Of a stretch of 48,952 nucleotides of DNA, positions 8,647-17,103 are shown in pieces. Position numbers and translations under genes: made by a program. The notes below the pieces were generated by a model. It was not told the origin of the DNA. It made no database searches and saw only the letters and a list, made by a program, of their open reading frames with translations. The number at the start of each line of letters is the position of its first letter. The stretch's first letter is position 1. The DNA is from an uncultured Clostridia bacterium (GTDB lineage Bacteria > Bacillota > Clostridia > Oscillospirales > CAG-272), in the NCBI GenBank assembly GCA_904501865.1, contig CAJGCF010000002.1:1-48952 (forward strand). The letters run 5' to 3'.

Positions 8647-9441
8647 TTATGCATTTGACGATGCCGTAAAATATGTACCGACGTGCTTTCCGTCAAGTAA
8701 TGCATACAATATCTCGGGATCGCTACCGTTCATAATGAACATAGGTATTCCGTTATCCGTAACCATTTTTGCGGCGGTAAGCTTTGCTTCCATGCCACCC
8801 GTACCTCTGTCGGTTCCAGCGCCGCCTGCGAATCCAAGAATATCGTTTATGTTCTCTACTCTTTCGATGAATTTCGCGTTTACATCTTTTCTCGGATCAC
8901 TGTTATAAAGGCCGTCCACGTCCGACAGGTTTATCAGAATATCCGCTTCGCAGAGATTAGCTACGTGAGCGGAAAGGATATCGTTACCTCCGAATTTTGT
9001 GAGCTCATCAGTGGAGACTGCGTCATTCTCATTGACTATCGGTATGCAGCCCATATCCAACAGAGTGTTGAATGTGTTTTGTGCGGCGGTGCGACGCACG
9101 GGGTTATCTATGACGTCCCGTGTCATCAATATTTGAGCGACCTTGTGTCCGTAGTCTGAGAAAAATTTGTCGTATATCTTCATGAGCTCGCTTTGACCTA
9201 TCGAAGCCATTGCCTGCTTCTCTTCGAGAGACATAGGTCTGTGACCAAGAGCGGATTTTGCTATTCCCGCGCTTACCGCGCCCGACGAGACTAAAACTAT
9301 CTGCTTGCCGGTGTTCTTGAGATCAGAGAGAACCTTGGCAAGAGTTTCAATACGTCTGAGATTTAACTGTCCCGTTGCATGAGTAAGGGTAGATGAGCCG
9401 ACTTTTATTACTACTCTATGGCATCTTTGAAACAATCCCAT
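8647..9441 (-). CDS. proB: Glutamate 5-kinase, short form
   Basis: Glutamate 5-kinase, the first step of proline synthesis (glutamate to glutamyl-5-phosphate). The amino-acid kinase fold is visible: VVIKVGSSTLT near the start, VLVSSGAVSAGI, VNENDAVST, FGGNDILSAHVA, LINLSDVDGLY and GTGGMEAKLTAAKM. At 264 residues it lacks the C-terminal PUA domain of the E. coli enzyme. The ATG at 9441 sits just ahead of the conserved core; an in-frame TTG at 9471 is less likely. proA, its usual neighbour, is absent here and a Sel1-repeat gene takes its place downstream. Confidence 0.96.
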   Translation of the reverse strand: MGLFQRCHRVVIKVGSSTLTHATGQLNLRRIETLAKVLSDLKNTGKQIVLVSSGAVSAGIAKSALGHRPMSLEEKQAMASIGQSELMKIYDKFFSDYGHKVAQILMTRDVIDNPVRRTAAQNTFNTLLDMGCIPIVNENDAVSTDELTKFGGNDILSAHVANLCEADILINLSDVDGLYNSDPRKDVNAKFIERVENINDILGFAGGAGTDRGTGGMEAKLTAAKMVTDNGIPMFIMNGSDPEILYALLDGKHVGTYFTASSNA

Positions 9442-9543
9442 AAAAAATCTCACTTTCCAAAAAAATTTCAAAAAAACCCTTTAAATATTTTTAATTTTGT
9501 ATTATAATAGTATAAGGGGGATATAAATATATCTTTCGGTTTT

Positions 9544-9572
9544 ATTATACAATAGTTTTTCCCCTTTTTCAA
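9544..9572 (-). promoter_or_regulatory. Promoter of proB
   Basis: Minus strand TTGAAA (9567-9572), 17 bases, TATAAT (9544-9549), giving a leader of about 95 AT-rich bases before proB. Confidence 0.75.
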
Positions 9573-9618
9573 GTACATTTTTAAAATAATTAAGTTAAAT
9601 ACATATCGGAGGAACAAT

Positions 9619-10167
9619 ATGAAGCAGAAATACACACTTTCTATCGCAGACGTTGAATTAAACGTTATAGTTGACGAAGCGCCCGAGACGGTAGACCGCA
9701 TAGTAGGAATCCTTGACAGAAAAATGAGGGAGATCCTGCTACGCAGTAAGCAGTGCCCCAAAACTCAGGCGGCGCTGTTGTGCGCTCTTGATTTCTGCGC
9801 GGATAAAATGCAGCTTAAGGAAGAGGTAGCAGGACTTAAGGATCAGCTCGAGGGCGTTTCAGATGACCTCAAGAAAACTCAGGATATGCTTGCGCGCGAG
9901 CAGAGAAAAAATCTTGAAATTGAAAAGGATAAGGCAAGAATTGAGATAGAAAACGCAAAGCTGAGAGCAATAATTGAGACTGCTAAGGCAAACAATCAGG
10001 CTCCCGCAGAGGATATTGAGAGTATTGCCGCGGAGGCTGCACAGGTCGTTGAGCAGGAGGCACAGAAGGCTTCGGTCGCTGAGAATGTTGTCATTGCAAA
10101 AAAGAACAAGACTTCTAAAAGCAGAGTAGGCTCTATGTTTGATATGCTCACCTTTAGTGACATCTGA
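9619..10167 (+). CDS. zapA: Cell division protein ZapA-like
   Basis: A 182-residue protein whose first 60 residues are the ZapA domain (YTLSIADVELNVIVDEAPET, then VGILDRKMREIL), which bundles FtsZ protofilaments at the division ring. A long coiled coil follows (about 65-130, rich in E/K/L), and an Ala/Glu-rich tail ends in the conserved-looking SRVGSMFDMLTFSDI. GGAGG lies eight bases before the ATG. It is followed directly by a U32 gene, a ZapA-U32 order common in Firmicutes. Confidence 0.9.
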   Translation: MKQKYTLSIADVELNVIVDEAPETVDRIVGILDRKMREILLRSKQCPKTQAALLCALDFCADKMQLKEEVAGLKDQLEGVSDDLKKTQDMLAREQRKNLEIEKDKARIEIENAKLRAIIETAKANNQAPAEDIESIAAEAAQVVEQEAQKASVAENVVIAKKNKTSKSRVGSMFDMLTFSDI

Positions 10168-10174
10168 CGTTAAA

Positions 10175-12226
10175 ATGAAAAATAAGAATTTGCCTGAACT
10201 TTTGAGCCCTGCGGGCTCTCTGGAAGCGTTTATGGCAGCAATAGACGGAGGCGCCGACGCTATATATATGGGAGGCGCCTTCTTTAATGCACGAATAAAC
10301 GCCAAAAATTTCTCGCCTGACGAGATGTTATATGCCGTCCGCATGGCTCATACATACGGAGTAAAGGTATATCAGACCGTCAACACTATGATCTATGATA
10401 AGGAGATGCGCGATCTTCTTTGTGAAGCGGAGCATTCGGCAAAAGCAGGGATCGATGCTTTTATCGTGTCGGATCTTGGAGCGGCATCACTCCTGCATGC
10501 CTATCTGCCCGAGATGCCCCTTCACGCAAGCACACAGATGAGTATTCATAACGCGGAGGGAGCCAAGCTCTTACAAAAATACGGATTTACAAGAGTTGTC
10601 CCCGCGCGCGAGCTTTCCGCGCAGGATATCAGCTACATGGTTGAAAACAATCCGCTTGAGGTGGAGATGTTTATTCACGGAGCGCTTTGCGTAAGTCATT
10701 CGGGACAGTGCTTATTCTCCTCGCTCGTCGGAGGACGGAGCGGAAATCGTGGTCTTTGTGCCCAGCCTTGCCGATTGCCATATTCCTGCGGCGGACAGAA
10801 GGCGGTTGACAAATATCCCCTTTCCTTAAAGGATCTTTCACTTGCCTCGCACGTGACTGACATTATAGATAGTGGGGTTGCCTCGCTCAAGATAGAGGGA
10901 AGAATGAAATCTCCTGAATATGTAAAAGGAGTGACGTCTATCTGGAGAAGGCTTCTTGACGAAGGCAGAAATGCCGACAAGGAAGATATGAGAGAGTTGT
11001 CTGAGTTGTTTTCACGGGGTGGATTTACAGACTCATATTATACTCGCACTATCGGGCGGGGTATGCTTGGAGTGCGCTCCGACGAGGACAAAAAAGCCTC
11101 GCGTGAAATCGAAAAATTTAAAAAAATAGAGCGCAAGGTTCCCGTGGATATGCACGCTGAATTTTTCCTTGGAAAGCCCGCAAGATTAACCGTTATCTGC
11201 AAAGACAAACAGGTTTGTGCTTTGGGCGGCGTTCCCGAGGCAGCTATTAACGCCCCCCTTGATGAACAAAGTGTTAAAAAAAGTCTTTCTAAGCTTGGCG
11301 ATACGTTTTTTGCCTTAAACAAGCTTGACTTAACACTGGACAGTGACGTAATTATGCCGATATCCGCGCTCAACGCCTTACGTCGCGACGCAATAGCAAG
11401 GCTCACGGAGCTTATGGATCAGAACCCCGAGGTGAATCCTCAGGAGATACCCGAAAGTGTTACTCAAAAGCGTCCCATAAGACGAAACGTCGGAAGATTT
11501 ATCTCTGCGAGTCAGATAACCGATAAGGCAAGAGAGTTTTTTGATGTGACAATCCTCCCCTTAGATAAATTTATATCGGAGGGAGAGGGTGTCGACGGAT
11601 TTTATATGCCTACCGTGATATTCGATTCGGAATACGACGGAATAAAGGGATTAATAGCACGCGCGGTAGAAAAGCGGCCTCAATTTGTGGTAATTTCAAA
11701 CGTGGGGCAGATAAGCGTTATAAAAGAAATGCTTCCGGATGCCAAGCTGATAGCTGATTTCAGATTTAATATCGGAAACCAAAGCTCCGCGTGCTTCTTC
11801 GAGCATTTGGGCTTTGATAGTTTTGTCCTCTCTCCTGAGCTTTCACTGCCTCAGATAAGGGATATAGGTGGAGCCAAGTCTGCAATAGTATATGGCGGGA
11901 TCCCTTTGATGACGTTGGAAAAGTGTGTCATCAAGGAGCTCTACGGAGATAGGTCGTCGTGCGATATATGCCGTGGTGGAAAGGCAGAAATGGTAGATAG
12001 GAGAGGATTTGTGTTCCCTGTCATACGTGAGTTTTCACATAGAAACGTTGTGCTCAACAGCCTGCCCACATATATGTCGGACAGACAGGACGAGCTTGAA
12101 GCGGCAGGAATATTAGACAGGCATTTTCTATTTACAATCGAGTCATCCTCCGAAGTGGACAAGGTGATCTCTGATTATCAAGAAAAAAACATTCCGACGC
12201 AAAAGGTACGCCGTATTGCAAAATAA
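10175..12226 (+). CDS. U32 family protein (RlhA/TrhP-like)
   Basis: A 683-residue U32 'peptidase' family member. The start PELLSPAGSLEAFMAAIDGG is the family signature, followed by ADAIYMGG, QTVNTMIYD, HASTQMSIHN, EVEMFIHGALCVSHSGQCL and SSLVGGRSGNRGLCAQPCR. Cysteines in GLCAQPC and CDIC are candidates for an iron-sulfur site. Characterised members (RlhA on 23S rRNA, TrhP on tRNA) support RNA hydroxylation rather than proteolysis, and the length fits RlhA. I chose the ATG at 10175, seven bases after the zapA stop; the TTG at 10139 would overlap zapA. The ribosome site is weak, suggesting coupling to zapA. The RNA target cannot be assigned here. Confidence 0.93.
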   Translation: MKNKNLPELLSPAGSLEAFMAAIDGGADAIYMGGAFFNARINAKNFSPDEMLYAVRMAHTYGVKVYQTVNTMIYDKEMRDLLCEAEHSAKAGIDAFIVSDLGAASLLHAYLPEMPLHASTQMSIHNAEGAKLLQKYGFTRVVPARELSAQDISYMVENNPLEVEMFIHGALCVSHSGQCLFSSLVGGRSGNRGLCAQPCRLPYSCGGQKAVDKYPLSLKDLSLASHVTDIIDSGVASLKIEGRMKSPEYVKGVTSIWRRLLDEGRNADKEDMRELSELFSRGGFTDSYYTRTIGRGMLGVRSDEDKKASREIEKFKKIERKVPVDMHAEFFLGKPARLTVICKDKQVCALGGVPEAAINAPLDEQSVKKSLSKLGDTFFALNKLDLTLDSDVIMPISALNALRRDAIARLTELMDQNPEVNPQEIPESVTQKRPIRRNVGRFISASQITDKAREFFDVTILPLDKFISEGEGVDGFYMPTVIFDSEYDGIKGLIARAVEKRPQFVVISNVGQISVIKEMLPDAKLIADFRFNIGNQSSACFFEHLGFDSFVLSPELSLPQIRDIGGAKSAIVYGGIPLMTLEKCVIKELYGDRSSCDICRGGKAEMVDRRGFVFPVIREFSHRNVVLNSLPTYMSDRQDELEAAGILDRHFLFTIESSSEVDKVISDYQEKNIPTQKVRRIAK

Positions 12227-12232
12227 AGCAAG

Positions 12233-12270
12233 AAATCAACCCGCTCAGAACTTTGAGTGGGTTGATTTTT
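12233..12270 (+). terminator. Terminator after the U32 gene
   Basis: A fifteen-base stem (12233-12247 with 12254-12268, one G-T pair), six-base loop and T-run at 12266-12270. It lies between convergent genes and may also serve the serine dehydratase transcript. Confidence 0.88.
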
Positions 12271-12271
12271 G

Positions 12272-13477
12272 TTATTCGTGCTTATAAAGCTTTGCAAGAC
12301 CGCCCTCGCTGGTTTCTCTGTAAAGGCGAGAGAGGTCAATTCCCGTCTGATACATAGTTTCAACAACAAGGTCAAAGGATATCTTTCTGCTGTCCGAAAG
12401 GAAATTTGCAAGGCTGAGCGCGTTTATTGCTCTCATTGCCGCTACCGCGTTTCTCTCAATACAGGGTATCTGGACCAATCCACACACCGGGTCACAAGTA
12501 AGTCCCAAGTGATGCTCAAGAGCTATCTCCGCAGCATATTCTATCTGATCGATGCCCATTCCGTAAAGCTCCGCAAGTGCCGCGGCCGCCATAGAGCACG
12601 CTGTACCGACCTCTGCCTGACAGCCACATTCAGCTCCACTTATCGAGGCGTTAGTAGCAACTATATTTCCAACAAGACCCGCAACTGCGAGCGCTCTGAT
12701 GATGTCGTTCTCTGAAAATGAGTTTTTCTCCTCCATATATTTGAGGACCGCGGGCAAAACTCCGCAGGATCCGCAGGTTGGAGCGGTCACGATAAGACCG
12801 CAATCGGCATTCTGCTCGCTAACGGCAAAGGCGTAGGCGCAGACTATTCTGTTTTCTCTGGTCTGGGGACTCTCGTCAATGTGCCTTTGATTGTAAAGCT
12901 TTTGAGCCTTTCTGTCAAGCTTGAGACCACCCGGAAGAACTCCTGTGTGGATAAGCCCCTCCCTGATAGACAGTGACATAGTATGCCATACGTCTCCAAG
13001 AAAGTGCTTAAAGCCCTCGCCCTCATGTTCAAAAACGTAGTCCGAAAGTCTGATATTCCTGCTCTTACAAAGCTCGGCTATTTCGGTAAAGGACTTCTCG
13101 GCATATATTTCCTCAGCCTCGTCTACGCCCTCTCCGTCAATTCGGATTTCTCCGCCGCCTATGGAGAAAAAACGCATTTTTGCGTATTCTTCACCGCGCA
13201 AATATCCGATTATATCCATAGTGTTTGGGTGATCAAGGTGAAGAGAATCGTCACTGTTGAATATTATCTCGGTGGGATAACCTGACAGAACCTCGTTGAT
13301 AGCGCGATCGGTTCCGTGTCCTGCCCCCGTTTTTGAAAGAGAGCCGTATAGGACGACCTTTATTTTATCTGCGTCAGGATATCGGTCAATAAATTTTTGT
13401 GCGGCAAACGCGGGTCCCATAGTGTGTGAGCTTGACGGGCCGATACCAACCTTGAAAATGCTTTTTACAGATCTCAT
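12272..13477 (-). CDS. sdaA: L-serine dehydratase, iron-sulfur type, single chain
   Basis: Converts L-serine to pyruvate and ammonia with a [4Fe-4S] cluster. The 401-residue chain carries the beta domain first (VGIGPSSSHTMGP at 10-22) and then the alpha domain (TAPTCGSCGVLP near 231-242, CDPVCGLVQIPC at 328-339). The likely cluster ligands are C286, C328 and C339; their spacing of 42 and 11 residues equals that of the E. coli ligands. AGGAG lies six bases before the ATG. It is monocistronic with its own promoter and lies convergent to the U32 gene. Confidence 0.96.
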   Translation of the reverse strand: MRSVKSIFKVGIGPSSSHTMGPAFAAQKFIDRYPDADKIKVVLYGSLSKTGAGHGTDRAINEVLSGYPTEIIFNSDDSLHLDHPNTMDIIGYLRGEEYAKMRFFSIGGGEIRIDGEGVDEAEEIYAEKSFTEIAELCKSRNIRLSDYVFEHEGEGFKHFLGDVWHTMSLSIREGLIHTGVLPGGLKLDRKAQKLYNQRHIDESPQTRENRIVCAYAFAVSEQNADCGLIVTAPTCGSCGVLPAVLKYMEEKNSFSENDIIRALAVAGLVGNIVATNASISGAECGCQAEVGTACSMAAAALAELYGMGIDQIEYAAEIALEHHLGLTCDPVCGLVQIPCIERNAVAAMRAINALSLANFLSDSRKISFDLVVETMYQTGIDLSRLYRETSEGGLAKLYKHE

Positions 13478-13524
13478 AATTTCTCCTTGCGTTTGAGATT
13501 AATAAGATTATGCCATACAAAATA

Positions 13525-13553
13525 ATTATATAGCAATATTTAAGGAAAGTCAA
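13525..13553 (-). promoter_or_regulatory. Promoter of L-serine dehydratase
   Basis: Minus strand TTGACT (13548-13553), 17 bases, TATAAT (13525-13530), about 48 bases before the ATG. Confidence 0.85.
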
Positions 13554-13596
13554 GCGGCAGGCGATAGATTTTTGCATTAAGTGATTTATACACATA

Positions 13597-13624
13597 ATAA
13601 AAAAGGTCGACCGTGAGATCGACC
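13597..13624 (-). terminator. Terminator after jag
   Basis: Stem GGTCGA/TCGACC (13605-13610 with 13619-13624) followed on the minus strand by a run of T residues (13599-13604). It ends the rnpA-yidD-yidC-jag transcript. Confidence 0.85.
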
Positions 13625-13633
13625 CGTTTTGTG

Positions 13634-14284
13634 TTACTTTTCCTCAAGGAAAATAACTATTTTTCTGTTGTTTTCCGAGCCGATAGAGTTGGTGGAAACA
13701 CCTGCTATATTCTGTATCTCGGAGTGGATTATTCTTCTCTCGTAAGGATTCATAGGCTCAAGCATAACGCTCTTTTTCTGCTTGAGGACCTTGTCTGCCA
13801 TTCTTCTTGCCAGAGCTCTGAGAGTTTGTTCTCTCTTTGCGCGATAGTTCTCTGCATCGACAGTGATCTTTACGTAAGCAGGCTTGGAGCCGTCTATCTT
13901 TTTGTTTGCAGCGAGATTTGCAAGATACTGAATACTGTCAAGAGTGTCTCCGTGATGACCGATGAGAACGCCTGCGCCCTCTCCTGTAATGTCTATGAGC
14001 TTGGAGTTCCTATCGGAGTCCTCAACGTCCTTGATCTCAACAGTCACGTCAAGCCCCATATCTGCTACGAGCTGCTTTACAAAGTTTAATGCCATAGAGG
14101 CTCCCTTGTTTGCTACTGTTGCTTTTATTTTTGCCGGGGTAGCACCAATTCCGAAAAGTCCCTTTTTAGGCTCGTCGATGACTGTGTATTCTACGTCGTC
14201 CTTGGAAGACAAGCCGAGCTCATAGGCTGCCGCAAGAACTGCCTCGTCTATGGTCTTACCCGTTGTTATGATTTCTCTATTCAC
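13634..14284 (-). CDS. jag: Jag/KhpB RNA-binding protein
   Basis: The SpoIIIJ-associated protein Jag (KhpB), an RNA-binding protein linked to cell elongation and division. The 216 residues show Jag_N (1-53: TGKTIDEAVLAAAYELG, KKGLFGIG), a type II KH domain (about 72-150, with GVLIGHHGDTLDSIQYL) and R3H (about 155-214, with MNPYERRIIH). The start is a GTG with AGGAG seven bases upstream. It follows yidC by 38 bases, the standard order. mnmE, usually next, is instead at 20.3 kb on the other strand. Confidence 0.97.
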   Translation of the reverse strand: MNREIITTGKTIDEAVLAAAYELGLSSKDDVEYTVIDEPKKGLFGIGATPAKIKATVANKGASMALNFVKQLVADMGLDVTVEIKDVEDSDRNSKLIDITGEGAGVLIGHHGDTLDSIQYLANLAANKKIDGSKPAYVKITVDAENYRAKREQTLRALARRMADKVLKQKKSVMLEPMNPYERRIIHSEIQNIAGVSTNSIGSENNRKIVIFLEEK

Positions 14285-14322
14285 GATATATCTCCTATTG
14301 TTGATTGAATTATTTGTTAGCC

Positions 14323-15714
14323 TTAGTCTTTCTTGCCTTTTTTTCTAAAAATGCCGGGCTTCGAGCTTCCCTTGTCCGCCTCATCCTTGAGAGCTGCTCC
14401 CTCGGTCATAGAGTTCTCCTGAAGCTTTTCATGTGTTTCCTCAGTGTTGTCCTCGGATTCTTCTACATTCTTAGGGCAATAGTTACCCTTTTCGTCGTAG
14501 TCCTCGTCGTCGATATGATGCAAGGAGCGAACCTTTCCTGCGTTTGCGGATTTTTGTATCTTTTTGGGTTGCTTTCCGAGCAGTTCCTTCTCAGCTGTCT
14601 TGTAATCCTCCTCTGTGAATTTAGGCAGAGGCATAACGCGACTCATAATAAACTGCTTGACCGTTCCGAGAATGCTCTTGAATACCCAATATATACCTAC
14701 CGCGCCGGGAACGATAAAGGTCATCCATACGCTCATGAGGGGCATTGTAAAGTCCATCATGCTGTTGGAGCAGGCTGCTTGCCTGTCCTCAGTGTTCTGG
14801 GTGGGCTGATAAGAGAACCTTCTGCTTATTTTCATGCTAAAGAAGTATACGAAGAAAGTTATTACCGGTATCGCAAGGAGCCAATACTGCACGTTGTTTA
14901 TGGGGGTGAACGAGGGTGTAAGTCCGAGATTAAGCGGGCCTACGTTGAAATTCGCCTGAAGTGCGTCGATCTCCTGGATCTTGGCAAAAACAGCGTCTCC
15001 GTTTGCACAGAAGCCCTTTATGCCCTCGAATGCCTCGGGACCGAGATCCTTGATTCTGCTGAGTATCTCAATAGAACCGTTGGTGGATGCGAGTGACTGT
15101 CCGAGACCGCCTATCTCGGGAGACGCGGTGATATAAGAGTAAATGACGCTCGTCAGATCCCTCGACATATGGCATACGTACTGGATAGGATCTACCACTA
15201 TCCAATAAAGCACAATGAGTATCGGGAGCTGAATGAGCAAGGGGAGACAACCGCCCATGGGGTTGAAATTTTCTTTTTGATAAAGCTCTTGGATCTCCTG
15301 TGTGACCTTTTGTTGAGTCGCTTGGTCATTTCTTCCCGCGTATTTTTTACGTATAGCCATTTCCTTAGGTCTGAGCTTTGCCTGTTTTATGGAGTTCTTC
15401 TGCTGCTTTACAGAGAAAGGAAGCATAACGATCTCAAGAATAATGGCAAACACAAACAAAGTCAGAATATAGCTGTTTGCGGGCATTACCTTGGTTATCC
15501 AACCGAGGAACGTACCTATCCAAGAGAGGAGCTTGTCGAGAAAGCCTGTAGACTGTTCAAGATTTACAGGCGTATCCTTCCACGCTGTGGGGTCTTCCTT
15601 GACCGTTATTACGGTATTGCTTCCGCAGCTTGACATGGCAACGGTTAGCAGTGTCAGGAGTGCGAGAAGAATCGCTATCTTCGGCAAAATTCTTTTTAAA
15701 GTTTTTTTGTTCAT
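14323..15714 (-). CDS. yidC: Membrane protein insertase YidC/SpoIIIJ
   Basis: Oxa1/YidC insertase, placing proteins into the cytoplasmic membrane. I start at MNKKTLKRIL (ATG at 15714), giving 463 residues; an upstream in-frame extension would overlap yidD and is unlikely. The first 30 residues are a signal-like segment ending in AMSSCG, a probable lipoprotein site. The core reads TKVMPANSYILTLFVFAII, then LPFSVKQQKNSIKQAKLRPK, NPMGGCLPLLIQLPILI and later PLMSVWMTFIVPGAVGIYW. The C-terminal 100 residues are highly charged. The periplasmic-type insert between transmembrane segments is longer than in Bacillus SpoIIIJ. Confidence 0.95.
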   Translation of the reverse strand: MNKKTLKRILPKIAILLALLTLLTVAMSSCGSNTVITVKEDPTAWKDTPVNLEQSTGFLDKLLSWIGTFLGWITKVMPANSYILTLFVFAIILEIVMLPFSVKQQKNSIKQAKLRPKEMAIRKKYAGRNDQATQQKVTQEIQELYQKENFNPMGGCLPLLIQLPILIVLYWIVVDPIQYVCHMSRDLTSVIYSYITASPEIGGLGQSLASTNGSIEILSRIKDLGPEAFEGIKGFCANGDAVFAKIQEIDALQANFNVGPLNLGLTPSFTPINNVQYWLLAIPVITFFVYFFSMKISRRFSYQPTQNTEDRQAACSNSMMDFTMPLMSVWMTFIVPGAVGIYWVFKSILGTVKQFIMSRVMPLPKFTEEDYKTAEKELLGKQPKKIQKSANAGKVRSLHHIDDEDYDEKGNYCPKNVEESEDNTEETHEKLQENSMTEGAALKDEADKGSSKPGIFRKKGKKD

Positions 15715-15730
15715 TACGAAATTAGTCCTC

Positions 15731-16084
15731 TCATTCGTTGTTATTTTTTGTGGACCTCTCAGTGCAGTCGTCGAGCTTGAGATCATAATTGAATACGAAT
15801 CTGTCCTCATCGTTACTGCAGTCATATAAGTTATTCTTGTCCTTCTCACCCTTTTGATGTCGTAATCCTGTGAGCGGTACGGGGTCGTATCCACCTGCGC
15901 AAAACGGATTGCACCTGAAGATACGCGTGACCGTCAGTATGATTCCGACGAAAAAGCCACGTTTCTGAAATGCCTCGAGGGCATAGGCTGAGCATGTAGG
16001 AGTAAATCTACAGCAGGGTTTCGATTTAAGAGGGGATAAGAACTTCCTGTAAAAGCGGATAAGAGCGATACAAATGTGTTTCAT
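15731..16084 (-). CDS. yidD: Membrane protein insertion efficiency factor YidD
   Basis: A 117-residue YidD protein, which helps YidC-dependent insertion. The first 75 residues are the conserved family core: IRFYRKFLSPLKSKPCCRFT, PTCSAYALEAFQKRG and RIFRCNPFCAGGYDPVP. A hydrophilic acidic tail of about 40 residues (YDCSNDEDRF) follows and is not part of the usual family. The ATG overlaps the rnpA stop (ATGA), implying translational coupling. Confidence 0.96.
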   Translation of the reverse strand: MKHICIALIRFYRKFLSPLKSKPCCRFTPTCSAYALEAFQKRGFFVGIILTVTRIFRCNPFCAGGYDPVPLTGLRHQKGEKDKNNLYDCSNDEDRFVFNYDLKLDDCTERSTKNNNE

Positions 16085-16494
16085 TTCGATTCCTTGTCGA
16101 ATGACGCGCGAGTGCTTTGCGCCTTGTCGGCAAGCATATCAAGCTTAGAGAAGGCATATCTCATCTCGGACGCGATGTCCGTACTTTTCTTTCCGTATAT
16201 CTCAGGCTTTGCGCTGATGACGACAAGATATCCCTTGATAAGCTTGTCCTCAAGAGTGGCATACGCCGCCCTGATAATGCGCTTTGCTCGGTTTCTTCTG
16301 ACCGCTCCTCCGACCTTTTTGGAAACAGAAAGCCCCAATCTGTTGACTAGCTTTCTTTCGGGGTGCTGCGCTCTTAATCTTTTGGCGTGAATATCCTTCA
16401 ATACGTAAACGCAGATATATCTGCCGAAAAAATGCTTTCCCGTGCGATAAGCCTTGTTATAAAGATGATGCTCTTTGATAGCAGGAAATTTCAT
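16081..16494 (-). CDS. rnpA: Ribonuclease P protein component
   Basis: The protein subunit of RNase P, which trims tRNA 5' leaders. At 137 residues it is slightly longer than usual because of a charged C-terminal tail. It carries the family signature GLSVSKKVGGAVRRNRAKRI at about 74-93 and a basic surface throughout. GGAGAG precedes the ATG. It is separated from rpmH by 247 bases containing a terminator, so unlike in many bacteria rpmH and rnpA appear to be transcribed separately. Confidence 0.96.
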   Translation of the reverse strand: MKFPAIKEHHLYNKAYRTGKHFFGRYICVYVLKDIHAKRLRAQHPERKLVNRLGLSVSKKVGGAVRRNRAKRIIRAAYATLEDKLIKGYLVVISAKPEIYGKKSTDIASEMRYAFSKLDMLADKAQSTRASFDKESK

Positions 16495-16606
16495 TTTCGT
16501 TCTCTCCGTAAACCTTGTGTGTCGCTTCCGTTGTGTTTGCCTATATATTTTAGGCTTGTCCGAATACTTTTTATATAGTCTTCGCGAAATAAATAAAATT
16601 ACTGAT

Positions 16607-16634
16607 ATTTACAAATCTGTCAGCAGATGTAAAT
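16607..16634. other. Hairpin in the rnpA upstream region
   Basis: An inverted repeat upstream of rnpA: ATTTACA (16607-16613) with TGTAAAT (16628-16634), plus the inner pair TCTG/CAGA. It lies between the rpmH terminator and rnpA. It could be an operator or leader structure; a minus-strand CTGACA-N16-TAATTT candidate promoter overlaps it. Confidence 0.4.
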
Positions 16635-16649
16635 TTCCCCAAAACGCTA

Positions 16650-16706
16650 AAAACCCCGATGACGTTCATACAAGGATACCTTAAGATACTGTCATCGGCG
16701 GTTTTT
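16650..16706 (-). terminator. Terminator after rpmH
   Basis: The stem 16650-16663 pairs with 16691-16705 (AAAACC-CCGATGAC with GTCATCGG-c-GGTTTT) around a 27-base loop. On the minus strand it ends in a T5 run. It isolates rpmH from rnpA. Confidence 0.75.
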
Positions 16707-16741
16707 ATGTTATTACCAAAAATGTTGGAACAACTTTTTGA

Positions 16742-16876
16742 TTAGTGGGTCAATCTCTTTCTGCCCTTTGCACGGCGTCTCTTGAGAACAGCTCTGCCGT
16801 CTGATGTTTTCATTCTCTTTCTGAAACCATGCTCTTTTTTTCTCTGACGCTTTTTGGGTTGGTAAGTTCTGAGCAT
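16742..16876 (-). CDS. rpmH: 50S ribosomal protein L34
   Basis: Ribosomal protein L34, 44 residues: MLRTYQPKKRQRKKEHGFRK followed by RMKTSDGRAVLKRRRAKGRK. This is a textbook sequence for the family. The true start is the ATG at 16876, with a perfect AGGAGG eight bases upstream. A longer in-frame reading up to 16951 adds non-conserved residues and is not supported. Confidence 0.98.
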   Translation of the reverse strand: MLRTYQPKKRQRKKEHGFRKRMKTSDGRAVLKRRRAKGRKRLTH

Positions 16877-16987
16877 TTTTTGCACCTCCTTGAGTAATAG
16901 ATCGGAAGCGTTAGTCAACGATCCCGTACTGCACGGGTCGAAACAGCACAAAGGCTATTTTTACGCTTTTACACAATGACATCCTAT

Positions 16988-17017
16988 ATTATACACGATT
17001 GCATAAGGGTTTGTCAA
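16988..17017 (-). promoter_or_regulatory. Promoter of rpmH
   Basis: Minus strand TTGACA (17012-17017), 18 bases, TATAAT (16988-16993). The leader of about 100 bases includes a small CCCGT/ACGGG hairpin near 16923-16937. Confidence 0.88.
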
Positions 17018-17103
17018 GAAGTTTTTTTAAATTTTTTCCAACTTTTCAAAAAATGTTGGCTTTTAAACAAAAAAACATAAAATTCAAGATGGGATTTGAT
17101 CAA

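Noticed and set aside
17037..17061. CCAAC/GTTGG repeat downstream of the MATE gene
   Set aside because: A five-base stem with no T-run on the MATE strand, too weak to call as a terminator.
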